64,000 bases of DNA, from assembly GCF_000699445.3 (NCBI RefSeq), contig NC_067198.1:19920536-19984535 (forward strand). The letters run 5' to 3'. The notes under the pieces are model-generated. The model ran no database searches, was not told the origin of the DNA, and saw only the letters and a program-made list of their open reading frames with translations. Source of the DNA: Schistosoma haematobium (lineage: Eukaryota > Platyhelminthes > Trematoda > Strigeidida > Schistosomatidae). Numbering within the stretch: the stretch's first letter is position 1; each line of letters begins with the position of its first letter. This document shows, piece by piece, positions 63,121 through 64,000 of this stretch. The translations under genes were made by a program, and so were the position numbers.

Positions 63121-64000
63121 AATTTTCTCAATTCCAACTAGTGAAATTTCTGAAATCTCCACAAAACCCTTTCTGATAATGATTTAAGCACTTAAATATC
63201 ATCTATCATAATATAGGTTTAAAAGACACTTCATTTACTTATGTTCAAGTAATTGCATAGTGTGTCTTTCCCTCACAACAAATATACTTTGAAGCCCATA
63301 TTTATTCTCTGATTTGTATGAATTCATGGTTGAAGTATGTGGTTTATTGGTACATGTAAACTATAAACTTCTGAGTATATCAATTCACTTGATTGACTTG
63401 TGAAAACTGATTATCGGTTGGATTTAAATTTCATTGGAAAGTTACTTAATGTGATTCCCAATTGTCAACTTAAATCAAATTCAAACATTTCGCTTCTGAT
63501 TCAATGAAGTTTATTTTATACTATGGTTGTAATTGAAATTTTCACTATGAACACATCTGCAATAGTTGTGTTAAGTTCGTTCAGGGTCATTATCTTATAT
63601 TTGACAAATGGTCAGTTGATTTTTGACATTTCTGCCTTATACTTTCTAGTTACATAGGTTATTGTTTAAGAAGTTATTAAAGTGTTATTGATTCAACTTA
63701 CAAATCAAAGGTCAGATTCTGATCACGATTAAATAAGTAACAAGTGGTTTAATCCTGAACTTAGTGTATCTTTTATTACTTACATGATATGTCCAGTTTT
63801 TTATGTTCCTAGCATTAATTATTTTTGTTTGTTACAAAAATTCATAGCATAATCCCACCTCCCTTAAAGAACAATAATCACATAAATGTGTAAAATATAG
63901 TTGAACGGACCAGTTTACTTTGAAGCCTAACAGATTGAAATAGTTTCGTGTTCTTGTTGGTAGGTGGATCCCGCTCACTTTTGTTCAACTCAATATTAAC
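63121..64000. other. Unassigned intergenic sequence at right edge
   Basis: No gene, repeat family or RNA recognised. Confidence 0.4.

Overview
This is a eukaryotic, AT-rich window, almost certainly from a schistosome (Schistosoma or a close blood-fluke relative). The grounds are spliced host genes with long introns, RTE-clade LINEs of the schistosome SR2/SR3/Perere-3 type, CR1-like LINEs, BEL/Pao gag and Penelope-like remnants, and tRNA-derived SINEs carrying hammerhead-ribozyme sequence (the SM-alpha type known from Schistosoma). The species cannot be fixed from sequence alone. Four host genes can be supported. All rest on visible motifs and, for the spliced ones, on consistent exon phases.

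Layout. 1-5.7 kb: RTE non-LTR elements on the minus strand. One is nearly intact and runs off the left edge, one is a 5'-end-only fragment, and two are decayed pieces. 5.8-9.6 kb: LINE 3'-end remnants and short repeats. 9.6-13.0 kb: no recognisable feature. 13.0-13.26 kb (+): last exon of a small lysine-rich protein 1 (SMKR1) orthologue. 15.06-15.65 kb (-): C-terminal exon of ATG10, the autophagy E2-like enzyme, convergent with SMKR1. 16.5-31.5 kb: a graveyard of SINE, CR1-like, BEL/Pao gag, solo-LTR-like and other repeats. 31.56-35.03 kb (-): an old RTE copy split by a solo LTR with 4-bp target duplications. 35.05-39.99 kb (+): a nearly full-length CR1-like element with a PHD-finger ORF1 region, endonuclease, reverse transcriptase and a short tandem 3' tail.

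42.36-51.24 kb (+): four phase-compatible exons of a KANSL2-like (NSL histone acetyltransferase complex) gene. Its upstream exons were not found. 51.89-62.02 kb (+): a complete six-exon cytosolic-type acetyl-CoA acetyltransferase (ACAT2-like, 439 aa) with all thiolase signatures. Its introns hold a LINE, a Penelope-like fragment and SINEs. 62.9-63.1 kb (+): a tRNA-like SINE with a hammerhead whose conserved core looks intact.

The host genes are unrelated in function (autophagy conjugation, chromatin acetylation, acetoacetyl-CoA metabolism, a small basic protein), so no shared system is inferred. The most notable signals are: the apparently intact hammerhead at 63046-63091; the RTE 5'-terminal hairpin whose two arms change together between copies; the 670-bp LTR/RTE chimera present twice, 28.8 kb apart; the CR1-like element reading ORF1-like domain, endonuclease and RT as one frame; the placement of all LINE frame breaks in A-runs; and the ACAT2 start codon lying directly at a 3' splice-acceptor-like AG, which suggests spliced-leader trans-splicing.
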